A stretch of 64,000 nucleotides of DNA from Wolfiporia cocos (GCA_029448655.1 JACCLO010000003.1:2294001-2358000); one strand, 5' to 3'. Shown: positions 34,970 through 46,020, numbered from the stretch's first letter. Numbers and translations are program-made. Notes: a model not told the origin generated them from the sequence alone.

Positions 34970-35300
34970 TCGTGGGATCAATACAAGAGATCTATCAGCT
35001 TTCCATACAATTACGCATGCTCACTTAACGTGAACCCGTCGCAAGCACTTCACGTCTACCACTAAGCTGCTACACCGCATCATAAACATGAGATCTTGCG
35101 ATTGTCACCCGTAGCGCGACACAAATTGACATTTCTGTTACTATGAACTTATCGAGCTGAGGTTGCTGAATCTAGGTCCTAGTTTAAAATAAGTATGCAT
35201 CTGAACGCGCCTGAGAGTAGGAGAAAGCGGGTGCAATTCATAGTTGCGAGCGCCAATACACACATTATCAATCGAATATTCATCTCTGTCAGACAGCAAC
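34970..35300. repeat. Dispersed repeat block A1 (partner at about 43625-43890)
   Basis: Shares a diverged but collinear match with 43625-43890 (AGATCTA[TC]CAGCTTTCCA, GCTGCTACA..., ATGAG[TA]TCTTG, GGAGAAAGC[GA]..TG). Together with blocks A2 and A3 it suggests an old duplication. Confidence 0.6.
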
Positions 35301-35559
35301 ATCTAACAATTGCCCACGAGGTTTGTATGACTCGTGCGTTGGTGTGTCGTACGTATAGCTAGGAGTCGCTGGCGGGAATACTGCTACATATTCGTCGTCT
35401 GCGGTCATACGCTGCTATCTGACCTTCCTCCTTTTCTTACTGACTGCGCATGCCTTACAGTTCTAGGGTTAGATGTCCTATCCTTATCCCTGATATGGTA
35501 CGATAATGATGTTTGTGGCACACAATATGCCCTATGGCGATACATACTTCCAATTCGCC
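35301..35559. other. Spacer, no gene recognised
   Basis: Loose similarity to 46190-46370 continues the duplicated block, too weak to fix by eye. Confidence 0.3.
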
Positions 35560-35965
35560 TCATGCCATCCTCGGGGTGCTCGTAAATCTTCAGATAGCTC
35601 TTTCTTTACAGAGGCTTCATGCCACTTTTCTATGGAACCTGACCGTATGAGAGTGCATTGGTCGACAACGCGGAGATGGCTAAACGAGCCCGAGTGTAGG
35701 GAGACACGTTCCTCAAGGCAATTGTCCTGCGGCGTTTTATAGACGCCTATACTATCTTCGGGATTTGCCGCTGCACATCTCTCACGAACTCTCAGCCAGC
35801 GTCGATTACTGTAGACAAGCCCTCACCACACTCACTCCCTGGACGACAGTTATTCAATTCCACATCAGGGCTTCAAGCTTGAAGCCGTGTCAGCGATTGT
35901 GATGCTGCTAAATTTTCTGACAAAGTTCATGCCACCACCTTGACCTTGATACACAGCTAGACTGA
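35560..35965. repeat. Dispersed repeat block A2, left part (partner 46380-46690)
   Basis: Matches block B at motifs such as CGGGGTGCTC, GCTCTTTCTT and AGAGGCT. The match stops at 35965 and resumes at 37645, so a 1.68-kb element split this copy. Confidence 0.65.
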
Positions 35966-36065
35966 CATCGGCAAAACGCGAACTCTCATATCTAGTCCGC
36001 TAACTATTGCAAATAGCAGCTCAGTAGATATATGTAGATATGAGCAGATACTATGTGTGGGGTAC

Positions 36066-36308
36066 TTGCAGGATCAACGAGGACCGAAATATATTTTGTA
36101 GGATCAATGAGGACTGAAATACTATTTGCAGGATCAATGAGGACCGACATGTTATTGGCAGGATCAATGAGGACCAGCATGTTAGTTGCAGGATCAAAGA
36201 GGACTGAAATAATATTTGCAGGACCAAAGAGGACAGATCTATTATTTGCAGGATTAACAAGGACAGGAATATCAATTGCAGGATCAACACAGATGGAGAT
36301 ATCAATAA
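36066..36308. repeat. 30-bp minisatellite, about 8 units
   Basis: Units of 30 bp around TTGCAGGATCAATGAGGACC and then AA/TAT bases repeat about eight times with a few changes each. Because 30 is a multiple of three, each frame repeats a 10-residue pattern and several frames stay open on both strands (plus strand: AGSMRTEIL-like; minus strand: ILxDPAxNxSVL-like). The units are contiguous without spacers, so this is not a CRISPR array. Confidence 0.9.
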
Positions 36309-37456
36309 CCGGAACACATCCATGTGCAGATCTGGAGTGGCATCTGGGTGTGACGCGGCTCTCATCCGATTTAGTAAGTCCCTTACTTGATCGGGCAACA
36401 CCTTTCATCATACTTCGTCATCTGTCATATTTTCAGTCGGCTCTTGAATCTTGTCACTAGTACCATAAAGGCTAGCTCTTGTCACTGTCGACGCGCTCAA
36501 ACTTCTCTCTCCTCAATCTGTTGCTCTCTTGTTGCTCGACTACCTAGGCGCAGTCTGTCACCTGCACGTATCCAAGTTGACATGTCCGCCACTCTCTCCC
36601 TGGTCTCTCGTTCTCCTTCGCCTCTCGGCACCATGCATTGTGGTCTTTACCTGTTACCCTGCATGCTCGCTGCACACAGAGTACATCTTTCTTTTCTCCC
36701 TCTGCATACCTTACTAAACCCTACTGCCATAACCTTATGGGAATGCTTGCCATGACAAGCACAAAATGCTGGACAGCACCCGCTGCTCCATTGCCTTGGG
36801 TACTCATTGCCCTCACTCCTGGATATCTGGTGTGTTGACTCATACTCTCCCCCTCCTTGTGCGCATATATGCGCTTTTCTGCTCAGCAACATCAATTCTT
36901 AAATGTGCCATAAGCCCCTCATGATCATCATAACCAGTCATGACTTCCTTGACAGATATCGATGTCGTGCGTACCGCCTACTTATCTCCCACCTTATGGT
37001 CTGATTCCTCCCGCAGTACACCCATCTTTGGGCCTCCTCCACCTTTCGTTTGTGGCACATGTTGTGACTGCGCTCATGTGCGTCCTTCCCTTCCTGCTTG
37101 TAGTAATTCATGGCTGACATGCTGCGTACGGTGATAGTGAACGCTGTGCATAGGACATGCTCGCGGTAGTGGCAGCACATGGCATCCACACCATGCCCGT
37201 GGTGTACGTTCATGTTGATACTAAGAGGTTGCCGCTGTGCGTGCTGTGGGCAGGAGCGGAGGTCAGAGACTACTGCTCTGTGTTGGATTTTTTGTTGTCC
37301 CTTCTGTCAGTAGCCAGCTCTACTAACATGAATAAAACTTTTATTGGCACTGCACCATGTGTATTATGTAATATATTTTAAGAGCTGCATTTTTGGAACC
37401 GGTACCCTAGAGCGGTGCTCCTGCCATGCCGCTGCCAAGGGGACCACTATTATGCG

Positions 37457-37532
37457 GTCCTCGCAGTAGCGAAGGGCCTCAGGTGAGGTCCTTGCAGGGA
37501 CCCGTCCCCTGGGCACTTGCTATTGCGAGGAC
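37457..37532. other. GC-rich hairpin inside the 1.68-kb element
   Basis: Arms GTCCTCGCAGTAGCGAAG (37457-37474) and its inverted copy at 37516-37532 (rc GTCCTCGCAATAGCAAG) enclose a GC-rich loop with further GGTCC/GGGACC pairing. Probably a structural subterminal repeat; an RNA role is open. Confidence 0.5.
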
Positions 37533-37644
37533 CTGCTACTATAAGGGGTTATATATGAGCATACTGGTCCGGCTACAGTTACAGGACCTGCTTGGTATAT
37601 CTATGTAGATACTAGTAGATCTACGGTCTCGCACTTTGCTGATG

Positions 37645-38160
37645 GAGCTTCTCAGGGGTCACCGGCCATGGAGACAACAAGACAAATCTAGATCTGATTG
37701 GCGTGCTGCTCAACTATGCTGCTTTCGGCAATAGACTGCCTCATTGACCCAGTACAGATTGACTGCTCTTTCATCCTGTCCATCCCACATTTGAGGCCAC
37801 TCTTATTACACAACGTCCAATCGGTGAACCCAAGACCAGTATGGCTTCCGACTTCGCTGAAGTTTGGTGTGTTGCAATCTGGGGTCTGTGATGTTGCCAG
37901 GGCGCAGGATGGCACGGCAATGGCAGACTGATGGTGCGGTGATGGGCAAGCTAGTGGGTCACTAGGGCTGCCAGTAGTGTACTTAAGCCAGGCGCGAGCA
38001 GAGTGGCTTGCCGCCAGTTTGTAACCCATCTACGTTCACTATCCTACAAAGGAGATTCGGCCCTGTGGCCACGGAATTTCCACATGGTGGCCTTACGTCC
38101 CCATAGCAGCGTCTATGTAGTGATATATTACTAGTACGCATACACACAAGCTAAGGTAGG
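37645..38160. repeat. Dispersed repeat block A3 (partner 46690-46940)
   Basis: Continues the match to block B at GGTCACC, GATTGACTGCTCT (GACAGACTGCTCT in B), ATCCCACATTTGAGGCCAC and AGCAGCGTCTATG. A segment around 37840-38085 is extra in this copy. Confidence 0.65.
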
Positions 38161-38791
38161 GGACGCTAGGAACGGGCACCCTTATGTAATACTGTCACAT
38201 GATACTTTCCCACAGCCAAGTCTCGGTGTCCGACCAAATCATCAGGCATGAAGCAGGAGGGAATCTGAAGCAAATAGATGTATTATCACATTTTAGTGCC
38301 ATATTTACTGTGGAATTCAGCTTTCAGCTCCTGTGCTATCGATGCTGGAAGTACATGGTGCCCGTGGTACTTCCGATTGGCCCATGAGGCCCAGTGAAAA
38401 GCCGTCATATCCTTATTGTATCAGTAAATACCAGTAAATAGCAAAAAATAAATTGAAATACTCATTTATCCCAGAAGCTATCGAGAGCTAAATACCAAGA
38501 GTCTGGGCGGTCCGATCACCGATGCCAAGACTTTCGTCATACTCATACATACTAGTTAATATACTCAATATATCCTCAAATAATAGAAGGTGTGTCTGAG
38601 TGTTTCTTGGGCAGATGTCCAGTTGAAAAGCTGCAAATCGACGTCAAGTCAAGAAGTTTCGAGTGGGCGTCAATTCAAAAAGCCATAGTACTGAGCCGAC
38701 GTGTAGATTACTTGTTTGCCCTGTATCTTGAACAGACGATCCAATCTATGTTACACATCTTTTCTCCTCCCTGCCTTAAATACTAGCACAT
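38161..38791. other. No gene recognised
   Basis: AT-rich spacer of about 0.6 kb without recognisable features. Confidence 0.4.
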
Positions 38792-38995
38792 ATGCCGAAA
38801 GCCACACAGTATGTGCTCACCGAGAGTGGGGGAAAAGAATATTACTGCTCGTGTTCACTATACTGCTATAATAATTGCTGCAAAGTTACTCGCACCACAT
38901 ACTTCGACCACAAGAAGAAGCAGCAGTTATTAAATTTGGGCCACCCTCCTGAAGCTATTAGGCCTAAGAAGAGGAGAAGGATATACTTAGAAGTA
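38792..38995 (+). pseudogene. Fragment like the cysteine N-terminus of a Tnp2/CACTA-type transposon protein
   Basis: The frame from ATG 38792 reads YYCSCSLYCYNNCCKVTRTT and YFDHKKKQQ, a C-x-C-x3-C-x(n)-V-T-x-x-T-x-x-x-H pattern like the first zinc-cluster-like module of basidiomycete Tnp2-type transposon proteins. Nothing recognisable follows. Identification is tentative; a chance match is possible. Confidence 0.35.
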
Positions 38996-40195
38996 AGTTT
39001 ATATAGTGCGTACATCCAAGATGTGATGCGCACACGATAAAAAAAAATAGAGACTCACTGCATATCTGGTGTAGCCTGAGGAAAATGCCACAGCCAATGC
39101 AGAGGCATCTGTCTCTGGATCAAGAATCGATGCAGGTGTGTATAATTTCACTATGACCATAGCCAATTCTTTGTTAAACGGCATGTGTACATAGGACAGC
39201 CTAGTGACAACAGCACTGATTTTTGGGAGCCAGAGCAAGATCACAACATGTTCGCCAGTGAAATCAGTGCGTAAAAATATCCTTGATCTCTTCATATTTT
39301 TAATCAGTCAAAAATTCGTCGCAAATCCAGAGAGCGAAGGGGTCGGAGACAAAGGTTTTAGTAGCCTCAGTCAACCTCAGGGCGAGAATCAGATGTATGT
39401 TGATGAAGCAAGCATGGGAGATATATCTGCACAGGTATGCCTCAAATGTATTGAATTTATCAGAGACTATATGCGCAGCTCCTGTTGCAGAATCTTGCTC
39501 AACCTCTCATAGCAATACAAAGACGTGGAGAAGGAGCTGGTATGTTTTTTTTTTCACTCTACTCGGTTCGTGAAGCTATATTGACATTGACTTGCTCTGT
39601 AGAAAAAGAAGAAGTAATTGGTGAATTGGACAATATGTGCGCCTTTTTTTTGGTTGAGTCACATGCTTACTACAGCAATTTATTTCAGTAGATCCTGATA
39701 CACACATACGATCGCCCTGCTGGATTTGCAAATTTTCTTGTGCATGCTTAGAGTCTCTGCTGATAGGTTCGGGTATTTTCTGCTAGTTGCAAACAAGGGA
39801 TTCAGGGACGGATTCCGATGGACTTTGGTATCTTTTGATATGACACAAAACCTGCTTTGAAATGTGCTGCATATGTTCCAGTAGCCTCCGATAGTTTTCT
39901 GCAGCTCAGAAAATGAATTTTGGTATTTATTTATACATTCTGATTGAATGAAGAGAAAAGGTCTCTAGGTATGAGTATAATCTGATAATTTTGGGTAGTG
40001 GAATTTCTCAGCCAAGGCCCCCAGGTATTTTGCGGTAGCCTCCCAGTATGCTGGAAAAATATTATGTATAACGAGGTATAAATGTTACATATCAAATTCT
40101 ACTCTGATAGCTATGGGTATCGTACAGTAGCTATTGCTAGGATGCCGGGCGCTTAAAACCATACCTGGAGCTATCAACCGTTCGGTTTTGTATCA
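38996..40195. other. Degraded transposon-like DNA, no gene recognised
   Basis: 1.2 kb of AT-rich sequence with T-rich runs (39548-39557, 39641-39648). May be the decayed body of the element at 38.8 kb. Confidence 0.35.
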
Positions 40196-41209
40196 GATTG
40201 TACCCATTATCTTCTGATAGGCCCTGATATGAGGTACTTTCACTGGGGCTGAAGGTTGGGCCAACATATTCATAGATAAAGTATACACACAGTATGGACT
40301 ACCAAAGAAAGTATTTAGTGACAGAGGACCATAGTTTGTATCAGACTTCATAGAAGACATATATCGTAGACTAGGCATAGAAGGAAACCCTAGCACCGCA
40401 TTCCACCCACAGACAGATGGGCAGACAGAACGTATGAACCAGGAACTAGAGGTTTACCTACGACTATTTATTAATGACATGCATACCAACTGGCCGGACT
40501 TACTTCCACTAGCTAGCTTTGCCTACAAATGTCACATACATAGTAGCATGGGCTACAGCCCCTTTTACCTTACTCATGGATAGCGCCCATTTACAGGCGT
40601 GGAGGCACCGGAGCTGGAAGGGGGGGGGTGGAAACTGCCAAAGATCGGGTCAAACACATGCACAAGATCAGCCAAACCACTTTGAAAAACCTGGAACGAG
40701 CCAAACTTCGAATGAAAGAATACTATGACCGAAAATGAACCAACCCTCACACGTACAACGAGGAAGACATGGTTTGGGTTGATGGGCGGAACATTAACAT
40801 GGGAAACCCAACAAAGAAGCTCGATTCCAAGCGGCACAGCCCGTACAAGGTCATCAAGAAGGTCGGACATGGTGCATATGAACTGGATCTACCCGCAGAC
40901 ATGTGCAGAATATACCCTGTATTCAACGAGGTCCTGCTGCTGCCTTACATACCACCGGCCTTCCCCACTCAGAACCACAATGAACGGATGGAAAGTAATG
41001 ATGCTCACAGGCCTCTCAGGATCCTCACATCCAGAGAAGACCAAGGGTGAGCCAAGCTAGAAGTCGAGTGGTCTGATGGGACTATGACATGGGAAAGGAA
41101 ACACGGACTGACTCCATGGCAAGAACTAGTCACCAAGTATCTCGAGGACAGACCTACTGCCCCAGGACACCAGTGGAAAAATAGACACACTGAGTGGGAT
41201 CCTGAGTAA
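40196..41209 (+). mobile_element. Ty3/gypsy retrotransposon relic: integrase and C-terminal part of Pol
   Basis: In frame pieces read a retroviral-type integrase core: [88 protein letters not shown]. It continues into the SH3-like/chromodomain-type end (MKEYYDRK, KKLDSKRHSPYKVIKKVGHG, AYELDLPADMCRIYPVFNEV) and ends HTEWDPE at a stop (41207-41209). Several stops break the frame (for example TAG in FVSDF at about 40337 and TGA after YYDRK). Gag, protease and reverse transcriptase are missing, so this is a 3' remnant. Confidence 0.9.
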
Positions 41210-41253
41210 CTCAACTTAGTTATTTCAGCTGAACAGATATTCGATCCATAACA
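41202..41253 (-). repeat. LTR start, inverted by a rearrangement
   Basis: Read on the minus strand from 41253 this is TGTTATGGATCGAATATC to GAGTTACTCAG, matching the first 50 bases of the LTR at 55560. The rest of the same LTR continues in the opposite orientation at 41711. Confidence 0.8.
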
Positions 41254-41291
41254 GCGCACACTTAGATAAGATAAGGGTTTGGAGTCCATCA

Positions 41292-41681
41292 CTAGTCATT
41301 GGCTAATTGAAAGAAATCCGCTTGTGACAGTATCCCCTCTTCTAGCTGCGTGTCCCCACACCCAGCGATTATTTTGTACATTGTGTGGTCCATGTGATAG
41401 GGGTGGTCGTATTTGTGTTTCTGACAGATGTGTGGATGTGCCATCTGCAAGGTATACTGTACAGGGTAGATCCAGCCCAGGTTGTTGGGTATTGTGGATT
41501 CCACGCATTGTCCCAGTTGTATACCGTATTCGATTACACGAGTGTGTGGGTTGCAGAACCAAAAGTTCCTGGCGACGAGCTGCTTTGGGTAGATGTAAAA
41601 GGGTATCTTTGCCTCCCTCAGCAGTGTGGTGTCTACATCATCATGGATTATGAACTCGTTTGGGTTCTCTCTGAGCTTCAT
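41292..41681 (-). CDS. Uncharacterised 129-aa frame within the inverted segment
   Basis: An uninterrupted frame (MKLRENPNEFIIHDDVDTTL to LSQADFFQLAND) in a neighbourhood where most other coding remnants are broken. It contains PFYIYPKQLVARNFWFCN and several His/Cys. It lies in the segment between the two parts of the split LTR. It may be part of the retroelement or a captured gene fragment. I do not recognise it, and it has no clear introns. Confidence 0.4.
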   Translation of the reverse strand: MKLRENPNEFIIHDDVDTTLLREAKIPFYIYPKQLVARNFWFCNPHTRVIEYGIQLGQCVESTIPNNLGWIYPVQYTLQMAHPHICQKHKYDHPYHMDHTMYKIIAGCGDTQLEEGILSQADFFQLAND

Positions 41682-41710
41682 GGCTAGGCGTTTTCTTTAG
41701 AGGTCTTCCC

Positions 41711-42209
41711 ACTCAGCATATCGAGTAGCGCACTACTCGTCAGACTCAGCAGAGTTGAGCATTGATATACAAGCTGCAGGCTTAATTGCTCAAGCCCTTG
41801 AGAACGAGTATAAGATCCTTGTAATTCAACAAGGTCGAGCTGAGGAACTCGACCGGTATTTACAGCAGGGTTTTTATACTACGATTCTGTAATCGGGGTC
41901 ATAGTGTCCTTGGTACTGCTACCACTAAGTCCATAAGGTTAGTGTACTAAAGTAACAAATACGAAGCATTGCGGTTGAGCGCAACAGTGGCTGAAATGTA
42001 GAAGCCTTGTGGTTAGACACAAGATATCAACTAGAACTTGATACATCGAGAGACTATGGGCACAGGGCTGTTGTACATGAAACGGGGTCGCTGGTTGAAC
42101 AGGGATCCCCAGAAATGAACGCACAATGGAGCGGTTGAATGCTAAGTCCTCTCTCCCAGTGGAGCGTCAAGTAGTCGAGTATAGCGGATTATTCATACGG
42201 ACCGTAACA
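41711..42209 (+). repeat. Main part of a solo LTR (same family as 55560)
   Basis: From ACTCAGCATATCGAGTAGCG to ACGGACCGTAACA it aligns along its whole length with the LTR at 55.6 kb (CTGCAGGCTTAATTGCTCAA, GGTCGAGCTGAGGAACTCGA, GGGGTCATAGTGTC). Joined in mind with the inverted start, the LTR is flanked by GCGC-containing bases (TGCGC/CGCGC), a possible imperfect 5-bp target duplication. Confidence 0.85.
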
Positions 42210-43184
42210 CGCGCCCATGCAGTCACATGCCAAGAGCCCGAACACCCTATCACGTGTTGCCAGACCCCCGGACACTCTGTGCCATGTACTTACACCCATT
42301 ATAGGGTCATCTACAATATAACGGACTATCAGCTTATGTAATAACTATACAGCAGCCAAACATGTACAAACAGTAGAATAGCATATATACTGGCTGGCGA
42401 GCTGGGTAGCACCCCAGACTCATCTTGGCCTTATATGTCTTGAGTAGCCTCAGATCAGGAATACACCCTTGTGTGAGTTCTATTCCCCTGAGTAGTTGCT
42501 TGAGCAGTTGCTTGTGTCAGAACATCACTGTCAGAGCTACTCTGTACTCTCAGATGCAAGGGGTAAGTCCTGAAGCGGGATTGTAAGTCACTGAACAGGC
42601 AAAACGTGACATTGTCTGAACAGCAACGGCATGACAGTCATATTGGGCGCTTACCAGTGCGGTCTACCAGTGGCACCTGAGTGTGGTGATAGTTCCCACT
42701 TCCGGTGGACAGGCAATATGTCATAATCATCAATCATCTCCCTTACATTATATACAACTTTCCGTCAATCACAGTTTTTGCAAGTTGCCCTCTTGTTCTA
42801 ACATGCACATAGAGAATATAATTAAATTGGTGATTTCGAGATTTAAATTGTACCGTGCCTGAAGCAAGAAGATTACTTCAGCGTATCGGTAGATCTATAA
42901 TATGTGGCATTAGCGATCAGCATCTGGATACTGGCCGCTGCAATTGTGTAATAACATTCACGGGATCGAAGATCCAGCAGTTCTGTCTTTCATATCCCCT
43001 CAGTGGCCACTATCACATGTGTGGAAATCCTTCTGATGCGTTAAAATCTGAGCCGATGAGCACTCACTCGCGGAATGTGCACTTCTGTGGCCTTTTCAAA
43101 TATTTTCTGATCAATCTATTGTTACGCGGGTGCTATGTCATGCTGATGTGCAGTTGCTCAAGGGGACCCTAGAACAGAACATTC
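42210..43184. other. No gene recognised
   Basis: About 1 kb without recognisable coding or repeat structure apart from short unsupported frames. Confidence 0.4.
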
Positions 43185-43307
43185 AAAATCGCCTATACAT
43201 CATCTACGCCACCGCCGCCTCTTGCGTTGCGCATATGGACCTGCGAAACAAGCTGCACGGCGAGCTTGTGGCGTCTGGAGGTGATGGCGACCTCGTCCAG
43301 TACTGTC
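43185..43307 (+). pseudogene. Relic of a class-3 lipase exon
   Basis: ELVASGGDGDLVQYC matches the end of exon 1 of the lipase at 32.3 kb (FEPVASGGDGDGTQYC), and in a neighbouring frame IWTCETSC matches AWDCGANC just before it. The rest of the gene is gone and the frame is shifted. Confidence 0.65.
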
Positions 43308-43624
43308 AGTTGGTGGATTTGTAGTTGAAATGGGAGCCTGTGGGCGGCTGTGGCTAAATTCGCTCATATGAATGTTAGCGGAGGAAGGAACTCAATCTCC
43401 CAGGGCCGCAATCTTCGAAAATTTGTTTTGATATTTATAACAGTTACAAATAGACAGTAATTCGTGAGAAATCAACTTCACCAAGAGCTATGGGGATCAG
43501 TCAATGAGGAACCTGAGCGGTGAATGTTTATAATGCTTGGTATGCTATCGCAGCGCAGATGCATCACTGGCTACAATGCGGGATCCGAAGAAGTCACTAC
43601 TACACATTGTAAATATAGTCGTGG
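43308..43624. other. No gene recognised
   Basis: Spacer of about 0.3 kb, nothing recognisable. Confidence 0.35.
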
Positions 43625-43890
43625 GGTCGACACAATAGATCTACCAGCTTTCCAGACTCACGCATTTTCACCCAACGTGGATCGGTCAGGAAGAGCTTTA
43701 CATCTGCCACTGAACTGCTACATGTATCACCACATTATATACATGAGTTCTTGTAAAGTTCCGATTGCAGCGCGAAGAATATTACTGCTCCCACAAATGT
43801 GAGGTTGAAGTCAGTTCCTGGTTAAAGTCAAATATGTATCAGAGTGCGCTTGAAAGTTGGAGAAAGCAAGTGTAACAATTGACTCATGAG
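43625..43890. repeat. Dispersed repeat block B1 (partner 34970-35300)
   Basis: Diverged copy of block A1, described there. It sits left of the TIR element at 44371, which accounts for part of the different spacing to block B2. Confidence 0.6.
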
Positions 43891-44370
43891 GAAGAACGAG
43901 GTCGGATGGTTCATGTGTTGGTGAGTCGCGCATTCGGATGGGGGGAGTTTCAAGACCTCGATTTTTTACAACACTGTCCTAGCTCTTGTGATTCCCATTA
44001 GAAAAATGAAGTAAACATTAACATCATGTAACAGCATCTCTTGTATTATCCTGTCCACTAGGAATTAGCCTCGCAGAGCAGCTATGTTTCCATCAATGTT
44101 TGTGCCATGACATCTCTGGTCATTGATAAGGAGAAATATCGACCAGAGGGAGAAATATCGACCAGAGACAAAAACTAACGTGCAAAAATTTGACCACACC
44201 CACAAATACACTATGTTCACACACCCTTTTTTTGCCTCTCACTACGTCCTTTGGTAGAGCAGAGTTGCAACTTCGGGCGCGGAAAAACATGACGGCTTCA
44301 GCCACCCGCACTACAGCATTTGAGCTCCGGTCAAAACCTGTCACCGGGCAGATGCACCGATTCCGAGACG

Positions 44371-45190
44371 TAGTCTCGTGACCAGACGGTAAACACCGGA
44401 CGGAGTTTGAATATCTGAGGGCTCGTCGCGGTGTATAACGTCTGGTAGTTTTCGTAAGGCGGGTGTAGATGACCCACCACGTGATCCCGAATTGTCACGC
44501 TCGCGTCGCGACGCGTCTACTCTACGGTCTAGAGATTAGCACGCTGCAATTAGCACGGGCATATGATTATTTATTCTCTATTCCCCTCAAACAAAAAGGG
44601 CATTGAAAAGGCATTGTCTTTACAGAACCGGTTACTGCGATTACGATGACATCGATTCCAAGAAGCAGCACTTCCGTAATGTCGAGTTCCCAGTCAGAGA
44701 GGGACAAGTCGGCTCTAAACGTAGGTTTGAACGCGTTTTTGAGCCTTTCTCGCGCGTATCTTGAGACTCATAATTGCGCGTTATGGCTGCCGCTGTATGC
44801 GCACTATCAAGGAGCTCCTGAAAATGTGACGTTCGTTGTTGCCGAGTCGAATTATGCACACCTGGCTGGTTAGCATTTGCCATCACCTGAATGATAGCAG
44901 GCCATGTTCTTGGAGGGCTTGTTGTAGGGCAGCAAGGGGTCATGTTGCACACAAGTTCACGGATGGAGAAGATATCAAAATAAATGATGAGCACGCGTGG
45001 ATTTGCATTGCAGCTGCCGATCGGCCGGTAACACTATGGTGACACGGGGTAACGGCCAGGTAACGCTAAAAGCATCACGTGGTGGGGTCATCTACACCCG
45101 CCTTACGAAAACTACCAGACGTTATACACCGCGACGAGCCCTCAGATATTCAAACTCCGTCCGGTGTTTACCGTCTGGTCACGAGACTAG
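44371..45190. mobile_element. TAGTCTYG-family DNA transposon, 820 bp, 115-bp near-identical arms, 8-bp TSD
   Basis: Left arm 44371-44485 and right arm 45074-45189 are inverted copies that differ by about one base (GACCCACCAC against GACCCCACCAC). They begin TAGTCTCGTGACCAGACGG. The 8-bp sequence CCGAGACG lies immediately outside each end (44363-44370 and 45191-45198). Each arm contains its own smaller inverted repeat (CCAGACGGTAAACACCG and CGGTGTATAACGTCTGG). The 590-bp centre has no recognisable gene. Near-identity of the arms suggests recent movement. An 8-bp duplication fits hAT or KDZ-type transposases. Confidence 0.88.
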
Positions 45191-45209
45191 CCGAGACGGA
45201 CTTCAAATC

Positions 45210-46020
45210 TGCTGATGTGATCTGATGTGACGCTTTTTGCAACTGTGGTGATACTACTATCACTGGCCCACATATGCAACTTTTTCGCATGTCCCGCCGA
45301 GTTTTGCCTCTATCTTCATGAAACCAAGCCCAAATCCCTCGGTATTTTTTTAAATGATAGCTATGCATCTCTAGTATACGATATATTTTCTCGAACCTCC
45401 GAAAGTGCATGCTGCATGATACCGAAGCCCGTAAAGCATCGCAACAGCAATGCAACTTTTCTCCGAGCATCAGTCACGCCATCAGTCACGATCGCCAAAT
45501 TGCCGAACGCGCGGCATCAAACGGCATGACGCCATCGGTGCATTGCAACCACCAAGCCAGCAGGCATCAGAGGCTGAGTTCAGATTTGCCGACTGAGGAT
45601 GTGGCTGATGTCACACTTTGACTGCAATCTGCCTCTCTATATTGACACAATGCACATTTCCCCTCGGAAAATTACATATAAAGCCTCAAGTATATTGAGA
45701 AGACGTGTTGTTATTTTGGAAGGATTTAGTCAAGGTGAAGGCTGAGCCGAAGTCCATCAATAACTCTGATTGACATTGTTCATTTTTTCCTCTTCATCTA
45801 CTAGAGTTTTTGATTATCTGATTTGACAAGATCATGCAGATTGTCATATAGTCATAGTGTACAAATATTCATAATTTTTGAATTCGAAGGAGGGGAACTA
45901 GAGGCGAAATTGCATTGCTGTTGCGATTGTATATGTGGGCCAGTGATAGTATGCGATCTGATTTGTGCCGACGAAATCCGGCATTTCTCTAGAGCTTGCA
46001 CTCTTCATTATCAAAAGCTC
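45210..46020. repeat. Imperfect inverted repeat of unknown element
   Basis: Sequence at 45225-45460 (ATCACTGGCCCACATATGCA, CGCAACAGCAATGCAACTTT) recurs inverted and shortened at 45895-45985. The ends are unclear. Probably remnants of another non-autonomous element. Confidence 0.5.

Larger units (their letters stand above)
35966..37644. mobile_element. DNA transposon of about 1.68 kb with short TIRs and an internal minisatellite
   Basis: The element interrupts a repeat that is continuous in the partner copy near 46.69 kb, which sets its limits. Its ends are inverted: CATCGGCAAAACGCGAAC on the left and CATCAGCAAAGTGCGAGACC read inward from the right, about 15 bp. TAGAT/GTAGAT subterminal repeats occur near both ends (about 36025-36050 and 37595-37625). 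No transposase was recognised and no target duplication could be fixed. It contains the 30-bp minisatellite and a GC-rich hairpin. Confidence 0.65.

Noticed and set aside
36066..36308. CRISPR-like array
   Set aside because: The 30-bp units are directly contiguous without spacers, and the organism is a eukaryote. It is a minisatellite.
36053..36460. 135-aa coding gene across the minisatellite (both strands)
   Set aside because: Open only because the unit length is a multiple of three; frames on both strands are equally open and unit changes are not silent.
40193..40870. Minus-strand frames over the integrase relic
   Set aside because: Plus strand spells the retroviral-type integrase motifs; the minus frames are shadows.
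45210..46020. Full transposon with defined ends
   Set aside because: Inverted similarity is real but the ends, TSD and order could not be fixed; listed only as a repeat.
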